Shown here: positions 1-9,382 of the stretch, piece by piece
How the letters are laid out: each line of letters starts with the position of its first letter
Numbering within the stretch: position 1 is the stretch's first letter
DNA from: Branchiostoma floridae
Taxonomy: Eukaryota > Chordata > Leptocardii > Amphioxiformes > Branchiostomatidae
NCBI RefSeq assembly: GCF_000003815.2
Contig: NC_049996.1
Coordinates: 15,654,984-15,696,699, forward strand
Direction: 5' to 3'
DNA length: 41,716 nucleotides
Notes under the pieces: generated by a model
The model's database searches: none
What the model was told of the DNA's origin: nothing
What the model saw: only the letters and a program-made list of their open reading frames with translations
Translations under genes and position numbers: made by a program

Positions 1-682
1 TGCGATCTTAACTTATCAAAGCACACTGTATTTGCGGTAGCTTTCATCCTGTTATTGAAGGTTATTCTGCGGGTTATTCCCGGGTTATTCTCGGGTTATT
101 CCGCTAAATACCCGGACCCGTCAACGCTATCGCAAAATGAACCGTGCGATTTAACGACAACTCCTCAAATGTTACATGACCAGTGTTTTACTGCAAATCA
201 AGAAACATTTTCCTTTCCTAGACTTTGCTAATGAGCGCTGCAATGTTTTCTGTACGAGTAGAGGTCATGGATAAACAGTATTCTTACAACGTTTATTTGA
301 AGGGCTAAGAAGGGCTGAGAATTGTCGTAAAAACGCACGGTACATTGCGTTTATTTGAAGGGCTGAGAAGGGCTGAGAATTGTCGTAAAAACGCACGGTA
401 CATTTTGCGACCATAGCAGACCCATCCAAGGACGAACCATTAAACCGGGGACAAAGCCGGGCGCCTGCGGCGCCCCGGCAAAAAAGTGTTTGAAATGTTA
501 CAAGAAGGTTTAAAACTGGTTAAAGAGATAGACGTAAGAAATTAGTCAATTTCTCTGATTGTCTGCTAAACCTGAGTGATGAGAAAGTCATGATCAAGTC
601 ATGCGTACAATTAATCGACCAACTGTGCCACGCCATATTTGGCGAGGACAGCAGATGACGTAATTTCCAGACGACACTTTAC
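1..682. other. SETD4 intron at the window edge
   Basis: No coding exon recognised. The stretch holds a short GGGTTATTC-type tandem array (about 60-105), a direct duplication of a 57-base unit (about 293-349 and 350-404) and a GC-rich palindrome around GCGCCTGCGGCGC (about 459-476). Confidence 0.5.
293..404. repeat. 57-bp direct tandem duplication
   Basis: The unit beginning TTTATTTGAAGGGCT and ending AAACGCACGGTACATT occurs twice in succession with very few differences, which suggests a recent duplication within the SETD4 intron. Confidence 0.7.
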
Positions 683-857
683 CCAGATGAAACGTCACGG
701 TGTCCGCGGGGTTGCCAGGGACGATGAAGCCGAACTCGAGCAGGAGATTGTCGTTGTCTGCGCGCCCGTAACTGTTCATGACCTCGGCGTGCCTCCTGTA
801 CACCGTCTCCGTACGGCTCTCCAGGCAGCGCCGTTTCTCGTTGTACCGGTGTCTGAT
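683..857 (-). CDS. SETD4: SETD4 exon 7 (end of SET domain)
   Basis: 175 bases; acceptor CATGTTCCCAG, donor GTAAAG; phase 0 in, phase 1 out. It encodes EVMNSYGRADNDNLLLEFGF, the conserved SET-domain end with the catalytic-type tyrosine. I see no further exon in bases 1-682, so the gene continues to the left of the window. Confidence 0.85.
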
Positions 858-3800
858 CTGGGAACATGGAACCACGTGCGCACATGCTGGGCGAAATCCT
901 CTCTCTTTTTTTTCTATTCCTCAGTTTAATTTCAACCTGTCTTTCACTATGGCTTTCCTACACCTTGCTAACGCATTAAAGATATAATAGCCATCCCTTG
1001 ATTCGCTTTGGCAACACAATTTACACATTGTGAATATGATATTTGTTGTTGAATGTGATATTTGTTGTTAAATTTCATAAGAGTCGATGTAATAAATCGG
1101 TATCTCTGTTATCTGACCCTTACCTCCCTCATGACCTCATGAAAAGCGGCCTGCAGGCCGATTTCAGCTTCTCATGAACAAATGAAGGTCCAAACAAACA
1201 AAAATCCAATTATAAATTGAAATAAAAAATAATGAATAATCATTTTAGAACATGGGAATGTCACATTTTAGAAGATTTCTTTGTCTTTCAAAAATCTCTT
1301 TAGCGCAGAAAATTGATCTCAACTACAGGAAAAAAAACATACGGAACGAACTGTTTAGAAAATAATAATTCTTGTTCGGTCCTTTACCTTTGCTTGCGCT
1401 GCGTGGTTGATGGAGTCGACCAAAGGGAACATGGTGGGGGTAGGGGTGTCCCCCGAGTCCCGGAGATGGCAGCAAGTTTCACCTCCAAGGGGCACGTCAA
1501 ACGCACGCGTCTTGATCGCTGACCACGCCCACCTGAACAAAAAACAATATATGACATTCGTAAAAGATACTGGCCCTTATTACCTTTTCACTCATGACCT
1601 CAATGAAAAGCGGCTCTCCAGGCAGATCTGCCGGTGGCGTAAGGGGTGTTCTAAGCCACCGGTTGATCTGCCTGAAGATTAGCTCGCATGCCGATTTGTA
1701 ATTTTTGAAAATTATGCTTGAAAAAGGCATAATAGCATCGGTTAATGGTGCAATGCTAATGCATCAAATTTTCAACGACCACTGTCGCCTTCTTCATAAT
1801 CAATACTGATGACCAATCACTTCAGAAGGTAAACTTGCGAGAGTTACAGACATGTGACTTATCAACACGTGATCTTGTGGATACGTGACGTCAACAATTG
1901 GTCAAACGTGCCAGGAAGTTTCTAACGCCCACCGTCCCTGTTGCATCAGTTAATGTATCAAATCATAGGCTACCTGACACTCAATATTACTTACTTGAAG
2001 TCTTTGAAATTGAAAGCATCTTCTTGATCAGGAAACAGATCTGCGAGCATCTTGAAGAACGGCGCCAGCTCCTTGTACTCCTTGTGACATTCGTACTTCT
2101 TCGCCTTCGCCCTTCCTCGGAGGGAGTTCGGCAAAAGTCGGAAGTCGTCTTCGGTGAAGAACGCCGGACACGTGTACTCCTCGGGCAGGATGTCGATGTA
2201 CGGGCTCCAGAAGGATTCTTCTCGCCTGTATTTTTCACACATAAGGAAAACTGCGAGGGCCTGTGTGGGGGTTAGCTGAGGATCCGCACTGCAAAAAGAA
2301 AAAAGAAAAGAAAAACAAAATGTGAGCAGACTGAGGCTACATGATGTTGGGGACATGATTTCTGAACTCTCGTCATGGAACGTTAGCCTGGGTACCATCC
2401 GATTTCTACCGGGCTCCTTACACTCTCTACCTTAAAGGTGAAGTAGCGAGTGCAAGGAGCCCCGGTAGAATTCCCTCGGTAAGAGTTCGGTAACGTTTGG
2501 AAGTCGTCTTCAGTGAAGAACACAGGACACGGTTGTACACCCCCCCCCCCACATCTACGTTGGGATAACTTTAACGTTCAGTATAGTTGGTGAGCTTCTA
2601 AACATGATCTTATAAGAACTGAACTTATAAAGAAACCGTTATGAACTCTTTGTGACACGTGTTCTTCTCTATCTTTCCTCGGTAAGAGTTCGGCAAAGAC
2701 CAAAATTCGTCTTCAATGAAGAACACGGGACACTCTTGTACACCCCCACTTCTACTTTGAGATAACCTCACCGTTCAATATAGTTGAGATTCTAAACATG
2801 GTCTCATGAGTTGTAATGAGAGCGTTATGATCTCTTTGTGACATTCGCACTACTTCGTCTTTCCTCGGTAAAAACTCGACAAAAGACGGAAGTCGGAAGA
2901 ACAGAGGCCACGGCTGTACAACCCACACATCTACTTGGAGCTAACCTTACGGCTCACCGTTCAATATACGGAGCGAAGTAGGAATCCATAATGGCGTCTA
3001 TAGTGATAAGTAGTCTCTTAGGGATCGCCAGAATCAGTTCTTCATGCTGAAAGAGGAGAAATAACCGCATTACTTTCTTCTTAGAGATAAAGCAAGTGGC
3101 TCTGTGGCCTAAAATTACTCGCATGAATAGCTAGTATGAAACATTGCTCTCAGAATCATTTTCCAGCCCCTACGTACTCTAGACCTAAAAAGTAACGGTT
3201 CGCTGAAATATCCCCTTCTATATGAAATAGCTACAATAGTTTGAGAGGCTATGATTTTATCTTTTTATAAAAAAAACTTTGTCCTGCTAGTCTACAAAAT
3301 ATTGACAGCAGTTTCCGGCAATTTTATTATGTCTCAGCAGCTTTTAGCAGTTTTATAATGTCTCAGTCATAATGTATTTTTACATGTCATCAAGTTATAA
3401 TATGTTGAGATCCAGATTCTGGTTCTAATACCTTTAAAGCCTTAGTCGCCATCAGTCCCCGACCAGTTTCTAAAGAGAAAACACACGCACACACACGGCA
3501 GGCAAGGACGGGTAAGTCATGGAGTAGAATATTAGCCTGGTATCCAGCCGTATTACGCATACCTCCCGAATGTCTTTTGTCCTCTCCGCGCATTTGCGGA
3601 GACAATAGAAGAGACTCGGGAGCTATGATACAGCTGGATACCAGGCTAGGAGAATATTCTAGAAAAGTCCTCGGTACTGAGGATTGTAAAGGAGTATTAG
3701 TAAAGATCTGACAATAAAGCGAAACTCAAATTCATAAATTCCAAATCAAATCATTTAAAGAATAAAAGATAAAGATGTAGACAAAATGCACACGGATTTA

Positions 3801-4106
3801 TTAAATAAAAGTATAAACTGTATACCTGGAAAGACGGCGGGTTTGAGGGGCAGATTTCTGCACCCATTTCTGTGCAGCCATCGGAAGAAGCGAACGAAAC
3901 TTTCTTCGTGTGCAAGAGACACTAAACAAATAAGGCAAGAAAAATAACATTACTTATCCAAACATAAAATAAACATTGGCAATTACTGTTCTCATTCAAA
4001 AAGAAAACGACCAACAAAATTAACAATTTCAGTTGAACTTACCGGGTCTGGTTTCGTCTTTCCGCCGCCGCCGCCGTCTCCATGTACGACCACGCCTAGC
4101 AACCAT
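683..4106 (-). CDS. SETD4: SETD4-like SET-domain lysine methyltransferase, 5' part (7 exons, 3' end outside window)
   Basis: Seven minus-strand exons (4106-4043, 3921-3826, 3469-3432, 3046-2958, 2288-1995, 1532-1388, 857-683) have GT-AG borders and compatible phases. They join into 901 coding bases, about 300 residues. The protein matches the SETD4/SETD3/Rubisco-methyltransferase class of SET proteins: a basic N-terminus, the SET opening motif TGRGLMATKAL (residues 55-65), an inserted helical segment with PYIDILPEEYTCP, the core motif DSINHA, and NSYGRADNDNLLLEFGF, which carries the tyrosine/asparagine S-adenosylmethionine and catalytic region. The family transfers methyl groups to lysine; SETD4 is reported as a histone methyltransferase. 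The C-terminal substrate-binding helical domain is not in the window. SETD3 is less likely because the N-terminal extension is short and the LKPAVFPETGRGLM context is SETD4-like. The gene is divergent from the zinc-finger gene to its right. Confidence 0.88.
1388..1532 (-). CDS. SETD4: SETD4 exon 6 (NH motif of the SET core)
   Basis: 145 bases; acceptor TTTTTGTTCAG, donor GTAAAG; phase 2 in, phase 0 out. It encodes WAWSAIKTRAF, a divergent loop, and MFPLVDSINHAAQAK. The D-x-x-N-H signature is the conserved SET core that contacts the cofactor. Confidence 0.85.
1995..2288 (-). CDS. SETD4: SETD4 exon 5
   Basis: 294 bases from an acceptor TTTTTGCAG to a donor GTAAGT; phase 2 in and out. It encodes ADPQLTPTQALAVFLMCEKY, then SFWSPYIDILPEEYTCPAFF and LLPNSLRGRAKAKK, which are diagnostic of SETD4. 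Decayed partial copies of this exon lie in the adjacent intron (2470-2960). Confidence 0.9.
2384..2475. repeat. Small fold-back element
   Basis: Arms CTACCGGGCTCCTTACACTC and GAGTGCAAGGAGCCCCGGTAG form a near-perfect inverted repeat. The left edge TAGCCTGGGTACCATCC resembles the ends of the palindromic family seen at 3533 and 34300. It lies inside SETD4 intron 4. Confidence 0.55.
2465..2957 (-). repeat. Three decayed tandem copies of SETD4 exon sequence in intron 4
   Basis: Three blocks (about 2465-2600, 2640-2800, 2827-2957) resemble the middle of exon 5 (plus-strand GAGTTCGGC, GTCTTC.GTGAAGAACAC, GGACAC, TTGTGACATTCG). Each is followed by a copy of the exon-4 donor region (CTCACCGTTCAATATA). 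They share changes absent from real exon 5, so they probably arose from one another. They are broken by indels and are not usable exons. Confidence 0.7.
2958..3046 (-). CDS. SETD4: SETD4 exon 4
   Basis: 89 bases; acceptor CTCCTCTTTCAG, donor GTGAGC; phase 0 in, phase 2 out. It encodes HEELILAIPKRLLITIDAIM and then DSYFAPYIER. This corresponds to the IISLPE-type strand and TTDTVL helix of SETD4. It links exon 3 to exon 5 with no frame break. Confidence 0.82.
3432..3469 (-). CDS. SETD4: SETD4 exon 3 (38-bp microexon with the SET opening motif)
   Basis: A 38-base exon flanked by TTTTCTCTTTAG and GTATTAG; phase 1 in, phase 0 out. It encodes ETGRGLMATKALK, the GxG SET motif that contributes to S-adenosylmethionine binding. 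The exon is very short, but both borders and both phases agree with its neighbours. Confidence 0.85.
3533..3648. mobile_element. Palindromic MITE, TAGCCTGGTATCCAG family
   Basis: Begins TAGCCTGGTATCCAGC and ends with the inverse GCTGGATACCAGGCTA; the interior folds on GTCTCTTCTATTG-like arms. A second copy is at 34300-34424. No coding capacity. Confidence 0.75.
3826..3921 (-). CDS. SETD4: SETD4 exon 2
   Basis: 96 bases between an acceptor ending in a T-rich tract plus TTTAG and a donor GTATAC; phase 1 in and out. It encodes an ESFVRFFRWLHRNG helix followed by LPLKPAVFP, the conserved lead-in to the SET opening motif. Confidence 0.82.
4043..4106 (-). CDS. SETD4: SETD4 exon 1 (start codon)
   Basis: ATG at 4106, in a good context (ACC before it and G after it), opens 21 codons and ends at a consensus donor GTAAGT (4042-4037) in phase 1. 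It encodes a very basic leader with six arginines in a row, built on a CGG repeat. SETD4 proteins typically begin with such a short basic stretch. Confidence 0.8.
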
Positions 4107-4329
4107 GGTAGCCTTTCCTGCGAAGTTTGTCACCAGAAATCTACACCTTCCCGGTGTTTCTGACAAATATGGCCTTTCTGGGGAAGAAAGAAACACGAAC
4201 ATATACTGTAAAATATGCGGAAACTTTCGCGGTGGTTTAATGTTCGCGGTTTACACGGTGACCGCTTCGCCGCGAACTCAAAACCATCGTGAACATTTTA
4301 CTAAAAGTAGTAACGTTACAAATGTATAA

Positions 4330-4548
4330 CACTGACTTACAGTGACCTGGCGTACTTTGTTGAAAACGCGCACTTCCCAAGCAGAGGATGATAGGAAAAT
4401 TGTGACCCTTTTCTTATATGCCGTCTTTTTCTGATTAGCTGACAGAAAAAAAATGTCATATAAGCAAAAGATCACGATTTTTGCCATCAATGATCGACCT
4501 CTGCTTGGAGAGTAGAAAATGTGACCTTTGGCGTAGCCGCGCTGCATA
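4330..4548. mobile_element. Fold-back element (MITE-like)
   Basis: Inverted arms CCCAAGCAGAGG and CCTCTGCTTGG flank a core containing a second inverted pair, TTCTTATATGCCGTC and GTCATATAAGCAA. The length and lack of coding sequence fit a non-autonomous DNA transposon. Confidence 0.5.
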
Positions 4549-5215
4549 TTTTGCGAAAGAAAAAAAAAAAACTTAAATAAATGTTTATTGCGTACTACTA
4601 CATATCTGTAGGATCTAACAAAACCTCACACACTTAACACTTTCCCCAATACATGTACATGTATATAGAAGATGAAAGAAAACTATCAAAGGAAGTTGAG
4701 AAAAGAAACATTAGCACCTATTTTACACCTTTTGTTTTGACCGCCAGACGGTCCCTTTCAGGAAAAAGACACCCCCGCTGATTGCAGTACTACATTTACT
4801 TGTTCATGTAAAAGTAATTATTCGAGCTACTACAACAGCTGGAAGAAAAACAATGAAGTAAACCTTGACTGCCGGCAAACGATAAGAACTTCATTATAGT
4901 CAGAGAAAGTTCAACTGTACCCGTCAGTTTTAATGTTTACCCAGACCTTGCTAAGACTAGAGAAGAGCTTTTCTCTAACGGGGAGAGACTGGGAAACTTG
5001 GAATGCTTGGAGTCGTTGGACTTGGAGATTAGGAAACAATGACATAATAAAAACTATGTGCAAATCTATAATCTTCAATCCGATATTGTGAGGGAGGATT
5101 CAAACCTTTATCGCAGCACCTTTATCTCTATCTTGTCCCGTTTCCCCGTCTTTCCATTTTTTCCAGATAGAGAAGTCAGGGAATGTTACGAGATCGATTT
5201 TCCCTTCCGATATCT

Positions 5216-5262
5216 GTCCGGACAAGGACATTATGTATCAGCGTCCTTGGTCCGGACAAGAG
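5216..5262. repeat. Short inverted repeat
   Basis: GTCCGGACAAGGAC is mirrored by GTCCTTGGTCCGGAC after a short loop. Confidence 0.55.
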
Positions 5263-7511
5263 GACCAACTCATGCCCTTGTGGATTGCGTCATATTTGGC
5301 ACGCCGCTTCAGCATATCCGGTTGCGAAAAACCTCTGGCTGGGCCTTGAACTGAGTCCTGTCGACAGAGACTAGTCCATTTTCTTGACGTTTGGGCAATC
5401 TGATTGTGTCCATGAAACGCTTTTTCCAGCATTGAAGACAGTCGATTACCGAGACACTAAAACAACTTTTACCGACATACGGAGTGACAGTCCCGCTTGG
5501 GTGCGAAGTACAAAAGGGGTCACAAGCTGTCACCACTCCTCAACAACGTGGCGCTCGCACAACTTCCGCTTTCCTCTGACATCTGTGTGCCGTGTAAAAT
5601 TATTTCCCACCGTTTGATATATACGAGCTCTGTGCTATAATTGAACGTACTACAGTTTCCCTTGACTATAATTTTTCAGTAAAATCTGTGCTCTCCGGAA
5701 TAAAAGAGACTGGATAAAAGACCGGCAGAGGATCCTACTCGTATACTCTCTACTTTATGGTGGCCCAAACCAGTCCAACAGCAAGAAAAGACTATTATAT
5801 AACCGTTATACTTACTTCAGATGGTAGTCCCACTAATACGTACTGGACAGCGAAGTGATCGGAGATTGTAGCGACAGAAAAACTTCTGGAATGGCTGATT
5901 TGAGAGCGTAAACTCGCTCAAAATATTTCAAACACCGGCTTGTTCAGGTCGGCAAGCCGGTAACGGGGACAAGGGGTGAAAGGTCAACCACGTGGGTCCT
6001 GTTCTTCCGGCCATGTGTTTGCTTTGGGCTTTAATCTCCAAGCAGATGTAGGATGTGGATGTGTAACTAAATACCAGTACCTGGACGGTAACTGCAAATT
6101 TTTTAGGTGAACTAAAACACTAGTGGATACCACGTTTTAAAGACGATAGATAAGTAAAGTTACTAGTAAGTACCGAATCAATGATGACTTTGACTTAACT
6201 CGAAGTGACCATGACCCTGTCATCAATAGACAGCTTTCAGAAGCACTGTGTGTGTACATGAAATCTACCAAAAGATTCTCTTCCAGCCGTGCCACTGTCT
6301 AGTAAATTTTAGCTAGTCAGGCATAAGTGTTAGCTTTACCTGCTTTTATTGCAACAACTATTTTATTCTATTACTGTATATACATGTTCATCTTGTATTG
6401 TATTTTTATATGTCTGTGGCCACGTTACCAGCCATGCTGCCTAGTGCTCACAGTGTATTGTCTTGTTACAACCTGAATAAAGAAAGAAGTGCTATACAGG
6501 GATTCAGGGAAAAGTGTGATGATCTTGCAGCTACTTGTTTTGAGACTCAAATAATTTCTCATACAAAGATGACAATTTATCACTAAAAAGGCAACTGGCT
6601 ATATGTTTAACTTACAGATTTTTGATCAAAGTTGTTTAGGTACAAGTGCAGGTCCCGGACACCTAACCCGTACACAAAAACCCGTGTACCTGTACCTGAA
6701 TTTTCTTTAGGTACGGGTACAGCTCTAGCCAATGCTACACGCGTAAATAGTAAATAATTATTCCATTCCAAGACACCATGCGGGTGTTTGTTGCCACTGT
6801 TTAGAATCAATTTACCGAAGGTAAGGTCAAGAAATAGCAAAGTCGTATAGGCATAAAGGCTAGGACAGAGATCGTCGCCCCCTGTTCAGGCTGTTGTATT
6901 GGTTGGCCCATGTCCCAGTTCCTGACCATACTGGGTTACTGCCGTACAGTACGCGTTATAGCAGTGGATTGTTTTTCTGTGCGTCAGACGGCCTTGACCC
7001 GGTAGACCACCGGCTCAGGGCTGCGCTATAGAAAACAGTACCTGTGGGGACGAAAATCATTCAGGCGCCTTTGTACAAATCGTAATAGAAGTACATATTT
7101 GTGTAACGTTAATAGTAACATTAACGTTTGTAATCAGTATAGTAATTATGAGTTCCTGTACAACTCGCGCATTTGAAATGTTCATTTGATTGAGACTTTT
7201 TTCAGAGGAATAGGATAATTGCTAGAGAGTAGCGTCAAATCAACGTCACAGTACAAACGTCACTCACAACCTTCTAAACGGATTACGCATTTTAGTGAAA
7301 ATTAGTTAGCATTCAATCATTAGAAAAGTCGGAAGTAATGGCAATGGTGTTTGAACTTCAGTGCGTTTATTTTTTAGTCGACGGAAATTTTTTAGCTCAA
7401 ATTTGAATCGTTCACCAAAGCATTTCCTGATTTCCGTCGTGATAGTGAAAACCAGATGTGCTAGTATTTAGTATACTGAAGCCCCCGTCGCGAACAATGG
7501 ACCCGTCCTCC

Positions 7512-7567
7512 CGCGCATGCGCAAAGACGAATGCTACGTGTTCACCGCCACGTATTGCGCATGCGCA
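7512..7567. promoter_or_regulatory. Two NRF1-type palindromes in the zinc-finger gene promoter
   Basis: CGCGCATGCGCA (7512-7523) and TGCGCATGCGCA (7556-7567) both match the NRF1 consensus YGCGCAYGCGCR. They lie 56-112 bp upstream of a GT donor, and a YY1-like GCCATTTTG follows at 7593-7601. This is typical of a TATA-less, CpG-rich housekeeping promoter. The transcription start is inferred, not seen. Confidence 0.6.
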
Positions 7568-7569
7568 GA

Positions 7570-7623
7570 TCCCAATTCTCGGCACTCGCGGCGCCATTTT
7601 GCTGGAGTGGAAAGCTGGGGCAG
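7570..7623 (+). other. Probable untranslated first exon of the zinc-finger gene
   Basis: Sequence with the YY1-like GGCGCCATTTTG runs into a consensus donor CAG|GTAAGA at 7624. The next acceptor with the right context is TTTCCTCTCAG ending at 8951, ten bases before the start codon. The 5' boundary is a guess. Confidence 0.5.
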
Positions 7624-8961
7624 GTAAGAATTCTTTCCGCATATTTTCCTTCTCTTAACAGTTTTTCTAGTCTTCGTAATATCCTCACATAGGTAGACCC
7701 GGTACAGAGCGCATGCACCCAGGAAAATAATCGAAAGCAGAGATCTGTTGAGTTCGCGGGTTCCCGACTACTGTTTACGAAAACGACCGTTTTCGGCCAG
7801 CCAGACTCAAATGTCTAAAAGTCTTCACGAGAAATCCCAAGCTTTCAGAGTAATCCAGAGTTTTCACATTAACTTGGACTTGCCGATTTGCCGAAAGTTC
7901 AAATCGAGTGTTTGGGAAACCTGTAGCGAAAACCAACCGGGCACATAGGCTGGTTAGCAGACAGTTCCACATTATTATTTACTTTGCCAACTCGTGAGAC
8001 TTCCGTCCCTTCTTTCGGCGTGCTTTCTAAGCTCTAATCTAAGAGTCTATTAGATGGCAGATTATTTAACTATTTGCGATCGGAAGTGAATTTATGAGAA
8101 GCTTCCAGGTTGAAAATTACGCTTTGTTTTGCTCGTGCTCGTTTCCGATTTCGCTGTTGCTTCTGTGATCAGGGCGATTCTATTGTAATTTTTCGGTGGG
8201 GGTGTTAGAAAACTTTATCACTCACTGTGCAGGGAGCTCAAGAAGCGAAAGGGGGTAGATTGAAATGAATTGTCATTCATTTATTTTTCTCACGGATTAA
8301 ACGTTACAAAATGGAGAGTTTGAAGATAATTTTGAGGACACTTAAGAAAGATGTTTTTGGAACTGAATGGGATCCCCCTTCTTCAATGGACAGGTCTTGA
8401 ACAATGTGTCACAAGGGAGATACCATATTATCTAGGGAGCTGTTTTCTTTTGGAAACTTTGGCAACGTGCCAAAGAAAATGCATTATCCTTTTCATGGTT
8501 GTTATAGTTGATTAGGTCCACACTGACTTGATGTTTGGAATACATCTAAAAACTAATCCAAGTGAAAAGGGCAAAAAAAAAGTGCCAAAGTTTTCAGTTC
8601 CAAGTGATCACAAAGGCTGAAAAGTAACTGTTGACACAGAATTACACGATACGAAGGCATAGCAAACAACGAAGTCGTCATCTCAACAGGACATTTAGAA
8701 AGCCACAACAAAAGTTGACAATGTTTGAATGTAAGTTCATCTGTGACGGTAGTCAACACTGAATTAAAGCGCTTTACCAACAAGCTAAGATGTGTGACTT
8801 AGTCTTTGGGTCATTTCTGTCATTTCAACTTGAGAAGGATCAGAGGACTGATCAAAAGCTTGTTGGTAAGCGCTTTATTTTGTGTACGGATATATGGTCT
8901 TAGAATTGTAACATAATGTTGACAATGTTTGTTTTTTCCTTTTCCTCTCAGCGCAGTTGCA

Positions 8962-9382
8962 ATGTCCGGATTCAACATTTTCCGCTCTTCGGACCGCCCG
9001 TTGCCCAACCGCAGCACAAACTTTAACTATGCCATCTATATCCCCGACGCTGGCGACACCACTCCCGTAGACTTCGTGGACCAGATTTGCGGGGTTGTAC
9101 AGTTTGGTGCTTGCGGAAGACAAGGGACTGCGCTATACTGCGCTGTTTGCTTTAAGTCTAAAGTCGGCTACCATCGTGTGTGCAAGTCCATCGAGGGGAT
9201 TTTCCCTGACGTTACCGACTTTGTCGTGAAAAGTCCCATGAAACTGAAGCCGTTGGGGTATATCGATGCCATACGCAACGATTGCGATGATATGATCGTG
9301 TATGAAGGAGGGGTTATTGTGGAAGGAAGGGAGAAGAACGAAGAACAAGTGCAAGAAGAGAAAGACTTCCAATCACAAGAAG
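8962..9382 (+). CDS. Zinc-finger gene exon 2: start codon and unassigned N-terminal domain
   Basis: Acceptor CCTTTTCCTCTCAG ends at 8951, ATG follows at 8962, and the exon ends at a donor GTAACA in phase 1. The 140 residues contain NFNYAIYIPD, then CGRQGTALYCAVCFKSKVGY, then YIDAIRNDCDD and YEGG, followed by an acidic, Gln-rich tail. This compact alpha/beta-looking domain is not a zinc finger, SCAN, BTB, ZAD or KRAB. The order of motifs recalls the N-terminal HUH-endonuclease domain of rolling-circle Rep proteins, without its catalytic His-x-His or Tyr. That likeness is a hypothesis. Confidence 0.8.

Larger units (their letters stand above)
4107..7550. other. Intergenic region between divergent SETD4 and zinc-finger genes
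   Basis: No open frame here shows recognisable protein features. The region holds fold-back elements (4330-4548, 5216-5262), a TACTGTAAAATATGCGGAAA-type repeat near 4205-4310, a partial ATCTCCAAGCAGAT element near 6030 and a low-copy TACCTGTACC-rich repeat near 6640-6720. Both promoters must lie here, but only the right-hand one is recognisable. Confidence 0.5.

Noticed and set aside
4033-4329. Plus-strand frame of 98 codons
   Set aside because: It overlaps SETD4 exon 1 in antisense and runs into a dispersed repeat; no domain features.
5058-5617. Overlapping plus and minus frames in the intergenic region
   Set aside because: Low-information frames around a GTCCGGAC inverted repeat, without conserved motifs, splice context or a promoter.
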